From a virus: a stretch of 31,119 bases of DNA. The stretch's first letter is position 1; every line of letters begins with the position of its first letter. The stretch lies in the IMG/VR virus record IMGVR_UViG_3300046727_000022, positions 1 to 31,119 of that record, one strand, 5' to 3'. This document shows, piece by piece, positions 28,557-31,119 of this stretch. The translations under genes and the position numbers were made by a program. The notes beneath the pieces are model-generated. The model worked only from the letters and a program-made list of their open reading frames with translations, was not told where the DNA came from and ran no database searches.

Positions 28557-31119
28557 TAGCTACCGAATCCTTGTGTATTAGGGTTCCCGCCTAATGTTTC
28601 TGGTGTTTCTGAAACTATAAGAGCATGTCTTAATACTTCTCTACCCGCTCTAGCTTCGTTTTCAGATTGTATCAAATCAAGTTTATTGTTGTGTCTAACT
28701 TGCTCTTGTTGCGCCATCATCTGACCTTTAGCTTGTGCCTGAGCAGCGGGAGTATTAGCTTGCGCTCTTTGCTTTTCTTCAGGAGTCATATCGAGTATCC
28801 AGTCAGATTTTGTCTTCCAACCAGAGACTTCTAACATACTGGCGAATAATGCGTTAAAATCAACTTTCTTGTTTTGCATTGCTAAATGCTGTAATGTTGG
28901 GTCGTTTGTCAGTAACTGAGTTATAATCGGAAGAGTAGAAGCCATTTGTTTTCTAGCTTGCATCTTACTTCCAGCCAGCACCGAGAACTTAACACCTGCA
29001 TTAAGAAGTTCTATTAAATCTCCGCCTTGAGAGAAATATTCATGTTCTAATTCTTCATCAAGTATATAATGTATAGTTTCTTTTGGTAACAAAGCTCTAT
29101 TCATTTCATGAACTCTGTATAGAAAAGGAATAAACACATTAGTAACGAACTTCTCTACAAAATCTTGTGGTCTAGAGTCTGCACCGGCTCCGAGTAAATT
29201 AGCGCCGCTAGCTGATCTAGCCATATTAGAATGTGCGGCGTTACCCGCTATACCTTGGGCAGTTACTTCATTTGCTCCGCTAGTAAGTTCTACTCTAGCT
29301 TGAGACATTGTTATATGTTGAGACGCTTCAGGAACTGGATCGAGTCTTTTCAACGGTTCAAATTTTCCATCTGCCTCGATGTTTACTATTTTACCAGGAG
29401 ACATGCGAATACTTTGAGACTGCTGACCTTTACCAAGAACTCTTACATATGTTCCGGAAAGATTAATAGATGCGTTATCTAACCAAGTATCAGTAATACC
29501 TTTTTGAAGACGCTGTTCAGCGCCAACAGTATTGTGGGTAATTATAAACCTATCTGTTACATATAAATGGTTTTCGACATCAACCATAATACACTGGCAA
29601 GATTTTATCCCGACTAATTCTACAAACGAAATTCCTCTAGAAACAGGGTATTTAGTTCTTGGTTTAAATAAATCTTTCTTTCTCGTCAATTTAAATGGAT
29701 TAAAACTATTAAAAGCAATAGTTAATTTATACGCTCTTCGACCCTCTAATTTTTCACCGTTGTATTCATATTTAGGAATATAGTTATATTCAGTAGCCTG
29801 TCCACCAAGAGATTCGACTAAGAATCGAACGTCATCGCAAAGCTGTTTAGACACACTTGTATACTGAGTTGTTCCGTCAGAACAGCTACCATCTGTATCT
29901 AATAGTCCTGCTAATACTTCTTTTCTTTGATCTATCGACCCAAACTTATATACATCGGGTATAAACTTATCTTCAGAACCTTTTCCCCACAGACCTAATT
30001 GTGTTAATTCTCTACGTATAGTATTAGTTTGATTATTAGATATTATTCTATAATCATAGTTTCCGCTATACTTTAATTCCATATTTTTAGGAAGTTTAGA
30101 AGAAAAAATATTTAACAGTTCTTTATCAGCACTACTTATACAAGGAGTTTCATATTTTATAGTTCCATCACCAAGTAGCGCACCTATAATATACGGGTCT
30201 AACGGTTGACTCTGTTCTTTAAACTGTACCGGTTCAACAACCGGAATAAAAAACCTAGAGTTGCCATAGGCATCAACAAGTTTATTTTTAATACTTTGTA
30301 ATTCAACTACTTTAGATTTCCATCCATTATATTTACCAGCAGGAGTCTGAACTTCCCACAAGTGTTCATCGGTACATTCTGTACTAGACCCATCAGTAAA
30401 AGTTACTTTAAATACTTCTTTTTCACCTTGAGGAAACACACCAGTAACCTTATGAGGTTTACCATCGGAACCAATTACTTCATCTCCAACAGACATATCA
30501 CCCATCAATTTCCAGCCAGAAGGAGTAAGAATCTTAGCATCTAACGGTTGTGCTTTGGCAAGACCCATACTCCAAAAAGCTTCTGGAACATCCCACCATC
30601 CAACAGATAAAAACGGAATCTTACCATAAGGGTTTTTCTGATTACATATGACTAATTTCTTTTGAATAACTACTGTAACAGTCTCATTATCCCAACGCTC
30701 CAAAACTTCTAAAGGTTGATTTAGTATATCTGCGGTAGTTGGAATATATCTTGGCTCTGATCTAGCATCATATAACGGATTTCTAGCAGTAACTTCATTA
30801 CCAGCCATTTCAGGCTGCTCAATTGGAGGAACAAACCAACTTATAACTTCTTGTTGGGAAGGAATATTATATCCAGGAGTTTCTTTTAGTTTCTCTAAAT
30901 CTTTATATGTTAAATATAATCTATGAACAACATATTTAGCTTTTTGTATATCAGGTACGCTTAATCCTGGATCAACTAAAACATATCTTAAATTAGTAAT
31001 GTTTTCGAAAAAGGGACGATCTATATATTCTTCGTAAGTTACTTCTTCTAAATCTTCGTCATTCTGGAGATCAAAAGATTTTGGCTTTCCTATATTAGAA
31101 AGAGGATCAGGTATAGAGA
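28556..31119 (-). CDS. Portal protein, intein-containing, N-terminus outside window
   Basis: The frame stays open to the right edge, so the true start is not visible. An ATG at 30808 lies inside the protein, not at its start: 103 further codons upstream (ending VISWFVPPIEQPE) are in frame. Excluding the intein, visible host sequence is about 512 residues. The junction joins MGLAK to TVGAEQRLQKGITDTWLDNA, matching the portal motif G(I/L)A(K/R)xxGxxQR. Later come SQARVELTSGANEVTAQGIA and a Gln-rich helical C-terminus. Portal proteins form the dodecameric DNA channel at one capsid vertex. Downstream head genes agree with this assignment. Confidence 0.85.
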   Translation of the reverse strand, partial: SIPDPLSNIGKPKSFDLQNDEDLEEVTYEEYIDRPFFENITNLRYVLVDPGLSVPDIQKAKYVVHRLYLTYKDLEKLKETPGYNIPSQQEVISWFVPPIEQPEMAGNEVTARNPLYDARSEPRYIPTTADILNQPLEVLERWDNETVTVVIQKKLVICNQKNPYGKIPFLSVGWWDVPEAFWSMGLAKAQPLDAKILTPSGWKLMGDMSVGDEVIGSDGKPHKVTGVFPQGEKEVFKVTFTDGSSTECTDEHLWEVQTPAGKYNGWKSKVVELQSIKNKLVDAYGNSRFFIPVVEPVQFKEQSQPLDPYIIGALLGDGTIKYETPCISSADKELLNIFSSKLPKNMELKYSGNYDYRIISNNQTNTIRRELTQLGLWGKGSEDKFIPDVYKFGSIDQRKEVLAGLLDTDGSCSDGTTQYTSVSKQLCDDVRFLVESLGGQATEYNYIPKYEYNGEKLEGRRAYKLTIAFNSFNPFKLTRKKDLFKPRTKYPVSRGISFVELVGIKSCQCIMVDVENHLYVTDRFIITHNTVGAEQRLQKGITDTWLDNASINLSGTYVRVLGKGQQSQSIRMSPGKIVNIEADGKFEPLKRLDPVPEASQHITMSQARVELTSGANEVTAQGIAGNAAHSNMARSASGANLLGAGADSRPQDFVEKFVTNVFIPFLYRVHEMNRALLPKETIHYILDEELEHEYFSQGGDLIELLNAGVKFSVLAGSKMQARKQMASTLPIITQLLTNDPTLQHLAMQNKKVDFNALFASMLEVSGWKTKSDWILDMTPEEKQRAQANTPAAQAQAKGQMMAQQEQVRHNNKLDLIQSENEARAGREVLRHALIVSETPETLGGNPNTQGFGS
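29531..30553 (-). other. Intein with LAGLIDADG homing endonuclease in the portal gene
   Basis: 341 residues, in frame. Block A is AQPLDAKILTPSGWKLMGDM; block B is TDEH (TxxH). Endonuclease blocks are YIIGALLGDG and VLAGLLDTDG, the paired LAGLIDADG motifs. Block F lies around CIMVDVENHLYVTD and block G is FIITHN, followed by Thr as the +1 residue. Removing it restores GLAK-TVGAEQR, which aligns without gaps to portal consensus. Aligning block A to standard inteins puts Ala at position 1, instead of Cys or Ser; a Gln1 reading would leave one extra residue in the portal. The endonuclease would spread the element by cutting intein-less portal genes. Confidence 0.9.

Noticed and set aside
30806-30808. 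ATG as portal start
   Set aside because: The frame is open for another 103 codons to the window edge with portal-like sequence, so this Met is internal.
1-31119. tRNA genes, rRNA genes, CRISPR arrays, insertion sequences, integrase or attachment sites
   Set aside because: None recognised on reading both strands; no repeat-spacer pattern and no transposase or integrase motifs.

Overview
This window is part of a tailed double-stranded DNA bacteriophage genome. A portal protein, an N4-gp56-type major capsid protein, two tail-adaptor-like proteins, a large nozzle-like protein, a fibre and two very large internal-virion-type proteins lie in one co-oriented block. No sheath, tail tube or tape-measure gene is visible, so a short-tailed (podovirus-like) particle is the best guess. 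The DNA is AT-rich, with heavy use of AGA and ATA codons. Most genes have clear Shine-Dalgarno sequences (AAGGA/GGAG). The host cannot be named. A cobalamin-dependent ribonucleotide reductase suggests a host that makes or imports B12.

Left arm, + strand, 1-4398: a tightly overlapping nucleotide-metabolism operon. It opens with the 3' end of a recombination endonuclease VII gene, hidden under a longer spurious reading frame. Then come a truncated DUF5664-like dATP/dGTP diphosphohydrolase, a nucleoside 2-deoxyribosyltransferase-like protein, two different MazG-like NTP pyrophosphohydrolases, a class II ribonucleotide reductase and five small genes, three of them under 60 codons. It ends at a bidirectional hairpin terminator (4404-4431) shared with the opposing operon.

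Right arm, - strand, 31119 to 4447, in transcription order: portal protein (5' end outside the window, interrupted by a 341-residue intein with a LAGLIDADG endonuclease); small protein; zinc-motif protein; scaffold-like protein; major capsid protein; strong hairpin; small proteins; a histidine phosphatase; a decoration-like protein; two more zinc-motif proteins; two paralogous adaptor proteins; small membrane-type protein; tail fibre; coiled-coil membrane protein; a 46-residue signal-peptide protein; nozzle-like protein; four smaller virion-cluster proteins; a coiled-coil 563-residue protein; and a 1659-residue polyvalent protein with a GNAT-like domain and a C-terminal HExxH metallopeptidase-like motif.

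Three genes run against this block on the + strand: a 70-residue protein, a roughly seven-helix membrane protein and a secreted protein. They look like independently expressed accessory genes. Terminase and a recognisable endolysin are not in the window; terminase probably lies beyond the right edge.

The most notable points are the portal intein with an apparent Ala1 and Thr+1 junction, the polyvalent protein, the apparently intact histidine phosphatase among capsid genes, the nucleotide-pool cluster, a four-copy 18-nt element at gene junctions, and several genes that simple ORF calling misses or starts wrongly.
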